Below, in pieces: positions 6,844-14,351 of a stretch of 17,455 bases of DNA. Each line of letters starts with the position of its first letter. The first letter of the stretch is position 1. Source of the stretch: CAVPLU01 sp964601325. Its GTDB lineage: Archaea; Thermoproteota; Bathyarchaeia; 40CM-2-53-6. The notes below the pieces were generated by a model that had not been told where the DNA came from, searched no databases, and saw nothing but the letters and a program-made list of their open reading frames with translations. The stretch lies in contig CAZRNA010000029.1 in the NCBI GenBank assembly GCA_964601325.1, forward strand, positions 1-17,455, read 5' to 3'. The translations under genes and the position numbers were made by a program.

Positions 6844-8724
6844 TTGTTTGTAATTGCCTGTATCAAGCAAGTTCCTGATACAACGGAAGTCAAGATGGAT
6901 CCTGAAACGGGGACCCTGATCAGGGAGGGCATACCTTCAGTGATCAACCCCAGCGACGTGAACGCTGTGGAAGAGTGCCTCAAACTGAAGGATCTCCACG
7001 GTGCCAAGGTCGCTGTGATGACTATGGGCCCGGCTCAGGCAGACGAAGCTTTGAGAGAACTACTGGCCATGGGTGTCGACAGGGCGGTATTGCTCACGGA
7101 CAGAGCCATGGCAGGGGCGGACACTTTCGCGACAAGTTATACGCTCTCAACCGCGATCAAGAGGCTTGAGAACGACGAAGGTTCAGCTGACCTGCTTTTC
7201 TTCGGTAAACAGGCCTTGGACGGAGAGACCGGCCAGGTAGGACCGGGCGTCGCCGCTAGACTCGGGATCCCAATAATCACCTACGCGACCCGCATTGTGA
7301 AGGTTGATCCTAAAGAGCAGACTGTCGTGGCTGCCAGAAGAGCAGATGACATGATAGAGACAGTGAAAGTCTCCATGCCCGCAGCGGTCTCTGTAGTCGA
7401 AAAGGTGAACAAGCCTCGCCGAGCTACAATAGATGGGATTCTGCGTTCGCAAAAGGCCGAGGTGAGCATCTGGAACAAGGACGCCATCGACGCAGATCCG
7501 ACCAAACTGGGTCTCCTAGGGTCTCCGACGACGGTCAGGAAGATGTTCATCCCGAAACCGAGGGGAAGAGGAGAGATAATCGACGGCAGTGATGATCCGG
7601 TCGGCTCCGCCCGTTGGCTCAAGGAGAAGATCCTTTCTAGCAGACCATTTAGCGGTAAGACAACGACCGCTTCAACCTTGGTCACCAGCGAGGTTCAGCC
7701 GGTTGTGAAGTCGCATCTGAGTTCTGATCGTGGACCCGTGTGGGTATACGTGGAGCAGAATGAAGGGCGCACAGCCAGCGTTTCTTGGGAGCTGCTCGGT
7801 GCAGGAGCATCGCTCGCGAAGAAGCTAGACACGGCGCTTGAGGCAGTTGTAATTGGGTACCAGGTTGAAGGTGCTGCACAAGAAGCGGCTGGCTACGGCG
7901 CCTCGAAAGTCTATGTGATTGATAAACCCATTCTCAAGCACTATCGCACCTCGCCGTATGCAAGGGCTTTGAGCAAAGCCGCGATCACGTATCACCCCCA
8001 AATTCTGTTGATCGGAGCAACGCGAAACGGAAGAGACCTGTCGGGGATGGTTGCTACAACAATTCACACAGGCTTGACCGCTGACTGCACATCTCTTGAC
8101 ATAGACCCCGAAACCGGTTGCCTACTTCAGATCAGGCCAACTTGGGGAGGAAGGCAGCTCGCAATGATCGTAACGCCGAAGCACAGGCCTCAGATGAGTA
8201 CGGTGAGACCAGGCGTGTTTCCCAAGCCACCTAAGGCAGACGCGAAGGCCGAGGTTGTGAGAATAGAAATGGACTTTGACGAAGAACAAATTCCGACCAA
8301 GGTACTTGAATACGAATGGATTGAGATGAGCAGCCTGCTACAAGAGTCCGATGTCGTGGTTTCCGGCGGCAGAGGACTTAGCTCAGAGAAGAACTTCCAA
8401 CTGGTGAAAGATCTTGCACGCTCTCTCGGAGGCGCGGTCGGAGCCTCACGTAGGGCCGTCGAATCAGGCTTGGCTGACAAAGAGATTCAAGTGGGCCAGA
8501 CCGGTAAGACGGTCAGACCGAAACTGTACATCGCCGTCGGCATCTCCGGATCCATCCAGCACCTGGTCGGCATAGAAGGGGCCGAGACCGTGATCGCACT
8601 AAACCCTGACCCTGAAGCGCCGATCTTCAACTCCTGCAACTACGGAGTCATAGGAGACGCCGTGAAGATACTCCCTCTGCTCATCGACGAGCTGAAAGAC
8701 GCAAGACCCCGTGGAAGAGGTTAG
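6844..8724 (+). CDS. etfBA: Fused electron transfer flavoprotein, EtfB-EtfA
   Basis: A 626-residue fusion of both ETF subunits. EtfB covers about residues 1-245 (FVIACIKQVPDT at the N-terminus; nucleotide-binding loop GKQALDGETGQVGP at 121-134; KPRRATIDGIL at 190-200). A linker of about 50 residues follows, then EtfA from about 297 (GPVWVYVEQ) with its FAD-binding half: SGGRG at 507-511, VGASR at 532-536, GQTGKTVRPKLYIAVGISG at 551-569 and NPDPEAPIF at 587-595. The EtfB loop reads DGETGQVGP as in bifurcating ETFs (DGDTAQVGP) rather than the DDDCNQTGQ of human ETF, suggesting FAD rather than AMP at this site. The start is TTG, since the GTG upstream hits a stop; GGTGA at 6829-6833 is the likely ribosome binding site. 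FixC overlaps its end. It is the electron-accepting core of an EtfABCX-type complex; fusion in this order is known in several archaea. Confidence 0.95.
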   Translation: MFVIACIKQVPDTTEVKMDPETGTLIREGIPSVINPSDVNAVEECLKLKDLHGAKVAVMTMGPAQADEALRELLAMGVDRAVLLTDRAMAGADTFATSYTLSTAIKRLENDEGSADLLFFGKQALDGETGQVGPGVAARLGIPIITYATRIVKVDPKEQTVVAARRADDMIETVKVSMPAAVSVVEKVNKPRRATIDGILRSQKAEVSIWNKDAIDADPTKLGLLGSPTTVRKMFIPKPRGRGEIIDGSDDPVGSARWLKEKILSSRPFSGKTTTASTLVTSEVQPVVKSHLSSDRGPVWVYVEQNEGRTASVSWELLGAGASLAKKLDTALEAVVIGYQVEGAAQEAAGYGASKVYVIDKPILKHYRTSPYARALSKAAITYHPQILLIGATRNGRDLSGMVATTIHTGLTADCTSLDIDPETGCLLQIRPTWGGRQLAMIVTPKHRPQMSTVRPGVFPKPPKADAKAEVVRIEMDFDEEQIPTKVLEYEWIEMSSLLQESDVVVSGGRGLSSEKNFQLVKDLARSLGGAVGASRRAVESGLADKEIQVGQTGKTVRPKLYIAVGISGSIQHLVGIEGAETVIALNPDPEAPIFNSCNYGVIGDAVKILPLLIDELKDARPRGRG

Positions 8725-10018
8725 GCACCCGTTGGCAGAGAAGTTCGATGCGATAGTCGTCGGAGCAGGGCCCGCTGGCGTCACAGCGGCCTACGTCATG
8801 GCCAAGAGCAAGATCAACGTGGCCGTGATCGAAAGAGGGGAATACCCAGGAAGCAAGAATGTCATCGGTGGCGTTCTCTACATCAAGACAATGGACGACG
8901 TGTCGCCTGGATTCTGGAGCGACGCGCCTCTGGAACGAAAAATCGTTCAGCACTCCTACTGTCTCATGGGAAAGGGCGAGCACGCAATTATAAGCCATGT
9001 GAGCACCGGGCACTCCGATACTGCAAGCGGCTACACGATTCTACGATCCAAATTCGACAGATGGTACCTCAAGAAAGCGCAGGAAGCAGGCGCCACGGTG
9101 ATCACCAAGACCAACGTCACTGAACTCCTATCCAACCAAGGTAGGATAGTCGGCGTTAGAACAGATAGAGGAGACCTGTCCGCTGATATCGTGGTCGTGG
9201 CCGAAGGCGCGAACACGATGCTGTGCGAGAAAGCCGGCCTAATCACGAAACCGCGACCTGATCAGATGGCCATAGCCGTGAAGGAGATTGTTGCACTGCC
9301 GTCTAACAGGATCCAAGAAAGATTTGCGCTAAGCGAAGGTGAAGGCACAGCAATCCACTACATAGGTGCACTGTTTGAGGGGCTCGTCGGATTTGGATTC
9401 GTGTATACGAACAAGGAATCGCTCTCTGTAGGTTTCGGGGCCATTATCTCGACTATGATGAGGAAGCGGATCAAACCGTATGATTTGATGGAGAAGTTCA
9501 AGCAAGAGCCGTCAGTCGAACCATTCCTGCGTGACGGTGTCGTCAAGGAATATCAGGCTCACATGATACCCGAGGCTGGGTATGTGGGAATACCCAAGCT
9601 GTATTCCGACGGAGTTCTCGTTGTTGGAGACTCGGCAATGCTAGCCAACCCAGTCACAGGAGAGGGTGCAGACCTAGCAGTACTGTCAGGGAGACTGGCG
9701 GGCGAAGTTGCCATACAGGCGCACATGAGCGGCGATTACACCTCAAGAACATTGACGCAGTATCAACGACTACTCTCCAATTCATTCGCAGTTAGGGACA
9801 TGAAGAAACAGTCAGGACTACTTGCATATATCGAGGAGAATCCCGAAATCATGGACACGTATCCCGAAATCATCAACGCGGCACTCGGGATCTGGTTTAG
9901 GGTTGATGGATCCACAACAGCTGAAAAGCTCAGGAGAATCATATCCTCCTCCACCTCGAAGCGAAGGATCACCAGGATGATGAAGGACATCTACGTATTC
10001 GGGAGGAAATTGATGTGA
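8711..10018 (+). CDS. fixC: FixC/EtfC-type ETF:quinone oxidoreductase flavoprotein
   Basis: A 435-residue FAD-dependent oxidoreductase of the geranylgeranyl-reductase/ETF-QO superfamily, normal FixC length. The FAD Rossmann motif is VVGAGPAG at residues 16-23 with the ribose-binding E41 (VIERGEYPG). The second FAD motif is VLVVGDSAMLANPVTGEGAD in the C-terminal half. FixC takes electrons from the ETF and passes them with FixX to quinone at the membrane. There is no transmembrane helix, so it would associate peripherally. The annotated GTG overlaps etfBA by 14 bases; an alternative start is TTG 8732, with GAGG at 8717-8720 as its ribosome binding site, which would remove seven residues and leave no overlap. 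The 3' end overlaps fixX in a GTGA junction, so all three genes form one translationally coupled operon. Confidence 0.93.
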   Translation: MEEVRHPLAEKFDAIVVGAGPAGVTAAYVMAKSKINVAVIERGEYPGSKNVIGGVLYIKTMDDVSPGFWSDAPLERKIVQHSYCLMGKGEHAIISHVSTGHSDTASGYTILRSKFDRWYLKKAQEAGATVITKTNVTELLSNQGRIVGVRTDRGDLSADIVVVAEGANTMLCEKAGLITKPRPDQMAIAVKEIVALPSNRIQERFALSEGEGTAIHYIGALFEGLVGFGFVYTNKESLSVGFGAIISTMMRKRIKPYDLMEKFKQEPSVEPFLRDGVVKEYQAHMIPEAGYVGIPKLYSDGVLVVGDSAMLANPVTGEGADLAVLSGRLAGEVAIQAHMSGDYTSRTLTQYQRLLSNSFAVRDMKKQSGLLAYIEENPEIMDTYPEIINAALGIWFRVDGSTTAEKLRRIISSSTSKRRITRMMKDIYVFGRKLM

Positions 10019-10278
10019 GACTTGAAGAGAAACTGTACTTACTCAGACATGTAGTCGATGAGACGTCACACATCAAGATAGATCAGGAAGCCTGCGCGAG
10101 ATGCACTGACAGAGTCTGCCTCGACATCTGTCCCGCAAACGTCTACTCGTATGTGGAGCCAAGAGTGTTCATAGCCTATGAAAACTGTGTCGAGTGTGGC
10201 ACGTGCAGAATAGCCTGCCCATTTGTTGAGTGGGTCAATCCAAGAGGCGGGGCAGGCATTTCATATCGACATGGCTAA
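10015..10278 (+). CDS. fixX: FixX-type ferredoxin-like protein with two 4Fe-4S motifs
   Basis: An 87-residue protein, the usual size of FixX. Cysteines are at 27, 30, 35 and 39 (CARCTDRVCLDICP) and at 58, 61, 64 and 68 (CVECGTCRIACP). The second set is the conserved FixX cluster. The first is also complete here, though with C-x4-C spacing in the middle, so two [4Fe-4S] clusters are likely. It carries electrons within the Etf-FixC-FixX complex. It starts with GTG 10015, which overlaps the fixC stop by four bases; the ATG at 10013 belongs to the fixC frame. It is the last gene of the operon. The 161 bases after it, up to the convergent DUF2096-like gene, contain no gene or convincing terminator that I can see. 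Confidence 0.93.
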   Translation: MRLEEKLYLLRHVVDETSHIKIDQEACARCTDRVCLDICPANVYSYVEPRVFIAYENCVECGTCRIACPFVEWVNPRGGAGISYRHG

Positions 10279-10414
10279 CTTGCTCAACAAAAGCGTGCAG
10301 TACATCAAACGGCTTGAACCATGCGTGCAGTCATCTCGGCTCTTCTTGCATGCCGAATCGAGACCACTCGCCAGGGGGTTCTAACGTTCCTTACGCAGCA
10401 GCTGGCCTTTCGAC

Positions 10415-10476
10415 GGGTTCCCATGCCCTTCAGTTTCGTCTATGGAACCAACGGTGCTTGGAGGGGTTCCCATGCC
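10415..10476. repeat. Direct repeat of GGGTTCCCATGCC, two copies 49 bases apart
   Basis: The 13-mer GGGTTCCCATGCC occurs at 10415-10427 and again at 10464-10476. The second copy lies inside the last codons of the DUF2096-like gene (encoding part of KAWEP), the first just beyond its stop. The spacing of 49 bases is not a multiple of three. A local duplication or a pair of binding sites are both possible; chance is not excluded. Confidence 0.5.
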
Positions 10477-10832
10477 TTAATTGTTTTCTGCTGCAGCTTG
10501 ACCGCGTAGTTATTTCCGAGCTCATGCGTGGCCTTGATGACAAGCAGGTCCTCGACGTTTCGGAGCTCGCACTTTATTCGAGCAACAAGATCGGCACCGC
10601 AGCAGGCGACACAGAACCCTTCGTGCGCGTCGATGTCCCCTGGAACTAGGCTCTCCAACTTTGGATGCTGCCTGCAAAGCGTGATGAGCGATTTGGTGCC
10701 TCTAAGTGAGGAGTAGATGTCAGGAGGCACGTTCACACCTTTCTCCTTCAGTTCGGTTGTGATCTTGCTTAGTGCTTCCCATACGTCTTCGAGCTTGGTG
10801 CACTCCTGTTTTGCTCTCTCTTCACTTATCAT
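10440..10832 (-). CDS. Small archaeal protein, probably DUF2096-like
   Basis: A 130-residue soluble protein. The N-terminal half (KLEDVWEALSKITTELKEKG, VNVPPDIYSSLRGTKSLITL) reads like archaeal DUF2096 proteins, which share 'W..L..L..ELK..G..VPPE....LR.AK..I'. This is recognition from memory, not a search. Function unknown. Residues 71-80 include C74, C77 and C78, and further cysteines are at 11, 53 and 88, so a metal or Fe-S site is possible. The frame stays open upstream to 11006, but ATG 10832 is preferred: GAGGA lies about ten bases upstream and the resemblance to DUF2096 begins just after it. A TATA-like element sits 49 bases upstream. It converges on fixX and follows the hydrogenase operon after a gap of 170 bases. 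Confidence 0.7.
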   Translation of the reverse strand: MISEERAKQECTKLEDVWEALSKITTELKEKGVNVPPDIYSSLRGTKSLITLCRQHPKLESLVPGDIDAHEGFCVACCGADLVARIKCELRNVEDLLVIKATHELGNNYAVKLQQKTIKAWEPLQAPLVP

Positions 10833-10880
10833 TGCGAGCGTTCCTCGTGGTTCCACACTACAATGCATACTCTGTGCGTG

Positions 10881-10892
10881 ATATTTATTATT
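10881..10892 (-). promoter_or_regulatory. Candidate TATA box for the DUF2096-like gene
   Basis: This is the most A/T-rich stretch of the gap between the hydrogenase operon and the DUF2096-like gene; on the minus strand it reads AATAATAAATAT. Its distance to the ATG at 10832 leaves room for a start site near 10857 and a short leader holding GAGGA. The element is nearly symmetric, so it could also work toward the plus strand. Confidence 0.4.
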
Positions 10893-11002
10893 CCCCTTCA
10901 GCAGCCATGGAGGATGTTCCCAAATCACGTTCAGTCTCCTCTCAGGAGGCAATCCGCCGCGCGAGGGGACGGAGAGACTTGGCATCGCCGTTTGACCAGT
11001 CG

Positions 11003-11488
11003 TCATTCAGGGACGATTGACTCGCGAGCAATGGATGATACCTTCTTGTGGATTCCTTCGGACAACTCGTTCAGTCTCTCCGTGAGCTTCTGGGACATTT
11101 CTTCCGATACCGTGTATGGATCCTCAACCTCGATACCAAGTATGTGGATGTGCTCGGGCGGGTTGAGATCAAGCTGCTTCATCATCTTGAGCGCTTCAGG
11201 GATCCCAGCATAGTGAGACGTGAACGGTGCGTATCGTTGGAAATCCTCGGGCCTGATAGTAACGATTTCTCCAACTTCACTTTTCCCAGTCTTGACACTG
11301 TCCACTATCACGGCAGCCCGTCGGTTCTCAAGGTAATCTATGAGTGAGAAGCCAGTCTTCTCCAGGATCTCCACTTCGTGTCCTTCAGACTCAAGCAGTG
11401 GCTTGAGCATTTCACCTAGAACCAAGCCGATCTTGTCGTCAGCAAGTATTGGGTTTCCTAGGAAGAGAACGAGGAGCTTCTTGGTCAA
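11003..11488 (-). CDS. [NiFe] hydrogenase maturation protease (HycI/HyaD family)
   Basis: A 161-residue endopeptidase that would remove the C-terminal extension of the hydrogenase large subunit after nickel insertion. The N-terminus KKLLVLFLGNPILADDKIG is the family's opening strand and loop with acidic D17/D18. D63 (VDSVKTG) and H92 (TSHYAGIPEAL) match the other two nickel-sensing residues of HycI (D16, D62, H90). The frame extends upstream to an ATG at 11584, but that would place 32 unrelated residues inside the large-subunit gene. The better start is TTG 11488, which overlaps the large-subunit stop in a TTGA junction and begins right at the conserved strand. It is the last gene of the hdr-mvh operon, directly behind its substrate gene. 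Confidence 0.9.
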   Translation of the reverse strand: MTKKLLVLFLGNPILADDKIGLVLGEMLKPLLESEGHEVEILEKTGFSLIDYLENRRAAVIVDSVKTGKSEVGEIVTIRPEDFQRYAPFTSHYAGIPEALKMMKQLDLNPPEHIHILGIEVEDPYTVSEEMSQKLTERLNELSEGIHKKVSSIARESIVPE

Positions 11489-12951
11489 GGAAGGTTGCGC
11501 TTCACCGTTTCCATAAGCGTTCCTTTCTCGTTGTACAAGTAGACCATGAATGGCATCGAGCCGGGGAGGGTATGGGTTCCGCATGCATGGCAGGGGTCAT
11601 ATGCTCTGAAAGCCATCTCCACCATGTTCAACATTCCGTCATCCACTTTTCCTCCCTTGATCAGGCTACGAGCTGCCTTATCCACCGACAGAGCCATTCT
11701 AGCCGAGTTGTGCTGAGTTGCGACCAAGAGGTTGGCTTTCGTGATTACGCCGCGATTGTCCGTGTCGTAGTGGTGTATCAGGGTCCCCCTAGGTGCCTCG
11801 ACCACGCCGATTCCAGTCTCGGGGACCGCTGTGGGGAGTCTCCTTATATTCGAGTCCGTTATTCCCGGATCATTCGCTAGTTCTCTCAATCTCTCCGCCG
11901 CATAGATCATCTCAATTATCCTGGCCCAGTGATTCGCCAGCGTGTGGTGCACAGGTTTGCCACCAAGTGTCTCAAACATCTCTTCGTACGCCTCCTGGGC
12001 TTGCGGCGTGGCCATGGCATCGGATGCGTTTAGCCTCGCGAGCGGTGCGACGCTCATTATGCCGCTGTCTTCTCCGTCAATGAAACCCTTCCATCCGATC
12101 TTCTTGAGGAATGGGAACTTGACGTAGGTCCACGGCTCCACATGTTCCGCAATATGTTCCAAGTAGTCATGGACATCGAACTTGGCAAACTCCCTGCCGC
12201 TGGGGCCTGTGACTCTCAGTTTCCCATCGTAGAAGTTCACCATGTTCTTCTCGTCTACGAGTCCCATGTAGTAGGTCCGATGGGTGTAGGCGTCGCTGGT
12301 TATCAGGTCAACGTATTCCTTGTTTGAGAGGACGATGTCCTTGAAGACCTTGAGTGTGAAAACAGCAAACTGCAGAGCGTCGTCTCCTAGTATCTTCACC
12401 TCTTGGGCCTCGGCCGTGCTAATCGGTTTCGAGACGCCTCCAGGTAATCCCATGACCGGGTGAATCGTTCTTCCCGCTAGCATCTCGTTCGTCTTTCGGA
12501 GTCTTTTCCTCATGTCGATGACTTTGAGCCCAACTTCTTTGCCGACTTTCGCAATTACGCCGAGTATGTTCCTCTGTTCCTTTGGTGCCGTCGGACCAAC
12601 GATGAAGTCTGGGCCTCCTAGCACGTAGACGTGTAGGGCGTGGTCTTCGAGCATGAAGATGTTGTAGGCGATTTCGCGTATCTTCCTCGCAGGACTTGGC
12701 GGCTCGATCTTGAAGAGGTCGTCCAGCGTCTTGGTGGAAGCCATGTGATGAGCGAACGGGCAGACACCACAGATCCTAGAGGTTATCTGAGGCATGTCCT
12801 CGGCGTGTCTTCCTTCAGCGAACTTCTCAAATCCTCTAATCTCTGGTATCTGTAGGTATGCTTTCTTGCAGTTTCCCGCATCGTCTAGAACGACGACTAT
12901 TTTTCCATGGCCTTCTAGTCGAGTTATTGGGTTGATCACTACCTCTTTCAT
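11485..12951 (-). CDS. mvhA: [NiFe] hydrogenase large subunit, MvhA type
   Basis: A 488-residue catalytic subunit that holds the NiFe(CN)2CO site. The N-terminus contains INPITRLEGHG with E13 of the proton path. The L1 motif is RICGVCPFAHH with C61 and C64. The L2 motif is DPCHACGTH with C454, C457 and H460. After H460 a 28-residue tail follows, the normal peptide removed by a maturation protease, whose gene lies next. L2 and the linkage to mvhG and mvhD point to group 3c (F420-non-reducing, Hdr-linked) hydrogenase, oxidising H2 in the cytoplasm. Its ATG overlaps the mvhG stop as ATGA. There is no signal peptide and no membrane helix. Confidence 0.95.
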   Translation of the reverse strand: MKEVVINPITRLEGHGKIVVVLDDAGNCKKAYLQIPEIRGFEKFAEGRHAEDMPQITSRICGVCPFAHHMASTKTLDDLFKIEPPSPARKIREIAYNIFMLEDHALHVYVLGGPDFIVGPTAPKEQRNILGVIAKVGKEVGLKVIDMRKRLRKTNEMLAGRTIHPVMGLPGGVSKPISTAEAQEVKILGDDALQFAVFTLKVFKDIVLSNKEYVDLITSDAYTHRTYYMGLVDEKNMVNFYDGKLRVTGPSGREFAKFDVHDYLEHIAEHVEPWTYVKFPFLKKIGWKGFIDGEDSGIMSVAPLARLNASDAMATPQAQEAYEEMFETLGGKPVHHTLANHWARIIEMIYAAERLRELANDPGITDSNIRRLPTAVPETGIGVVEAPRGTLIHHYDTDNRGVITKANLLVATQHNSARMALSVDKAARSLIKGGKVDDGMLNMVEMAFRAYDPCHACGTHTLPGSMPFMVYLYNEKGTLMETVKRNLP

Positions 12952-13925
12952 GCCTTATTCCTCCTGATTCTCCCGCCGAGAGTGGACGCTCCCAGCGTGT
13001 ATCTGTAGAATGTTCCGACAGGGTCGGGTAGCTTGTCAATCACTTTTCCTATGGATTCCTCGTCTTGGAAATCCACTATGCTCGCGATGAAAGACGCAGC
13101 CTTAGCTCCATAGTCCGTCACTCTGTCTAGTGGCCCGAAACATCCTGTGCAAGGCATTCGTGCTTTCACGCATAGAGCCGTGCATCCTCCTCTGGTTGCA
13201 GGTCCCATGCAGAGCAGCCCCTGAGTGAGCAAGCACTTCTCCCCGTCAGGGATCACCTCGTGGGGACGCTTCAGATCTTGAACTAACACTTTGTCGGGTT
13301 TCGTCTCATTGAGAGGGCATTCGTCGCATAGCGCTTTCTCTGATGCGCCTATGACGGATCCTTTTGGCGGAACCTTTCCTGACAGAAGAGTTGTGACCGC
13401 TTTCCATGTCACGTCCGCTGTAGGGGGACACCCAGGCACATAGTAGTCAACGTCTATGACCCGATCGATGGGAAGAAGGCGGGGCAAGATCTCAGGGAGC
13501 TTGAGCTCGACCCCATCGATAGTGACGCTCTTTTGTGGTACAACCCCACGAGGGTTGTCTACCGTCGGGACCTCGTGATATGCACGAGAGGTGAATTCTC
13601 CTTCAGAGTAGAGGTTGCTGAGGCTGGGGATTCCGCCCCAGGCGGAGCAAGCGCCATAGGCCACGATGATCTTCGACTTTTTCCTCAGCAGTTTGACCAT
13701 GTGCTCGTGCTCGCTGACTCTGACCCCTCCGTTTATCAGGCTGGCTGTTATCGAACCGTCGGGAAGTTTCTCGATGTCCTCCTCCTTGAAGTCGAGGGCC
13801 ACGGGCCAGAGCACTATATCGACTAGGTTGACAAGGTCAAGGACTCTCTCTGCGATGTCTACTGTTGCCTCTTCACATCCGCCGCAGCTGGCACACCAGT
13901 ACATCGCTATCTTGGGTTTGTCCAT
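12948..13925 (-). CDS. mvhG: [NiFe] hydrogenase small subunit, MvhG type
   Basis: A 325-residue iron-sulfur subunit that passes electrons from the NiFe site to MvhD. Proximal-cluster residues are C11 and C14 (WCASCGGCEE), C93 (YGACSAWGGIP) and C166 (VPGCPPT). A cysteine-rich C-terminal half (C200, C203, C231, C239, C248, C252, C259 and C262, within segments such as LLCMGPATRGGCTALC and MPCTGC) would bind the medial and distal clusters, as in MvhG. There is no Tat signal, so the enzyme is cytoplasmic. The start could be GTG 13928 or ATG 13925. AGGTGA lies four bases before the GTG and seven before the ATG, so the ATG, which overlaps the mvhD stop by one base (TGATG), is preferred. Confidence 0.94.
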   Translation of the reverse strand: MDKPKIAMYWCASCGGCEEATVDIAERVLDLVNLVDIVLWPVALDFKEEDIEKLPDGSITASLINGGVRVSEHEHMVKLLRKKSKIIVAYGACSAWGGIPSLSNLYSEGEFTSRAYHEVPTVDNPRGVVPQKSVTIDGVELKLPEILPRLLPIDRVIDVDYYVPGCPPTADVTWKAVTTLLSGKVPPKGSVIGASEKALCDECPLNETKPDKVLVQDLKRPHEVIPDGEKCLLTQGLLCMGPATRGGCTALCVKARMPCTGCFGPLDRVTDYGAKAASFIASIVDFQDEESIGKVIDKLPDPVGTFYRYTLGASTLGGRIRRNKA

Positions 13926-14350
13926 CACTGATTCACCTGCAATCGAGGAGCAAGTGGACCTAGCGGTTTGATCTGCTCTACCATCTCACGGGCGATTTGG
14001 ACGAATCTCGCCGCCTCAGAGGCTGAGATCCATTCAAGCCTGAGTCGTTCTCTCTCTATGCCCATTGTGTCGAGCATCTTTCGAAGGAGTGTCATCCTTC
14101 TCAGCGCCTTGTAGTTCCCCTCGATGTAGTGACAATCGCCTAGATGACATCCAGCCACCAGAACGCCGTCAGCTCCGTCACGGAAAGCCTCCACCACGAA
14201 CTGTGGATCGATCCTCCCGGAGCACATGACTTTGATCACCCTGAAGTTGGGCGGATACTTCATCCTGCTAGTCCCCGCGAGATCTAGTGCCGCGTAAGTG
14301 CACCAGTTGCAGGCGAACAAGGCGATCTTGGGTTCGAATTGATCGCTCAT
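13925..14350 (-). CDS. mvhD: MvhD, [2Fe-2S] linker between hydrogenase and HdrA
   Basis: A 141-residue protein of the MvhD (FlpD) family that links hydrogenase to heterodisulfide reductase HdrA. The conserved cysteines are C14 and C17 (ACNWCTYAALD), C43 (VMCSGRIDP), C68 and C73 (GCHLGDCHYIEGN), which hold the [2Fe-2S] cluster. The frame is open eleven codons further upstream into hdrA, but ATG 14350 is chosen: it sits one base after the hdrA stop, GAGGTG is six bases before it, and MvhD homologues begin at this point. The C-terminal part is helical (RFVQIAREMVEQI). Gene order hdrA-mvhD-mvhG-mvhA is typical of Hdr-linked hydrogenase operons. Confidence 0.94.
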   Translation of the reverse strand: MSDQFEPKIALFACNWCTYAALDLAGTSRMKYPPNFRVIKVMCSGRIDPQFVVEAFRDGADGVLVAGCHLGDCHYIEGNYKALRRMTLLRKMLDTMGIERERLRLEWISASEAARFVQIAREMVEQIKPLGPLAPRLQVNQ

Positions 14351-14351
14351 T

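Noticed and set aside
10321..10439. Plus-strand open frames after fixX (62 and 139 codons)
   Set aside because: Composition looks like a shadow of the minus-strand gene, with no domain, no ribosome binding site and no recognisable homology.
10833..11006. Upstream extension of the DUF2096-like gene to 11006
   Set aside because: It would overlap the end of the protease gene and read through the promoter-like A/T element; the internal ATG 10832 has a good ribosome binding site.
11489..11584. Upstream extension of the maturation protease to ATG 11584
   Set aside because: These 32 residues overlap the large-subunit C-terminus and show no family resemblance; the TTG at 11488 starts right at the conserved strand.
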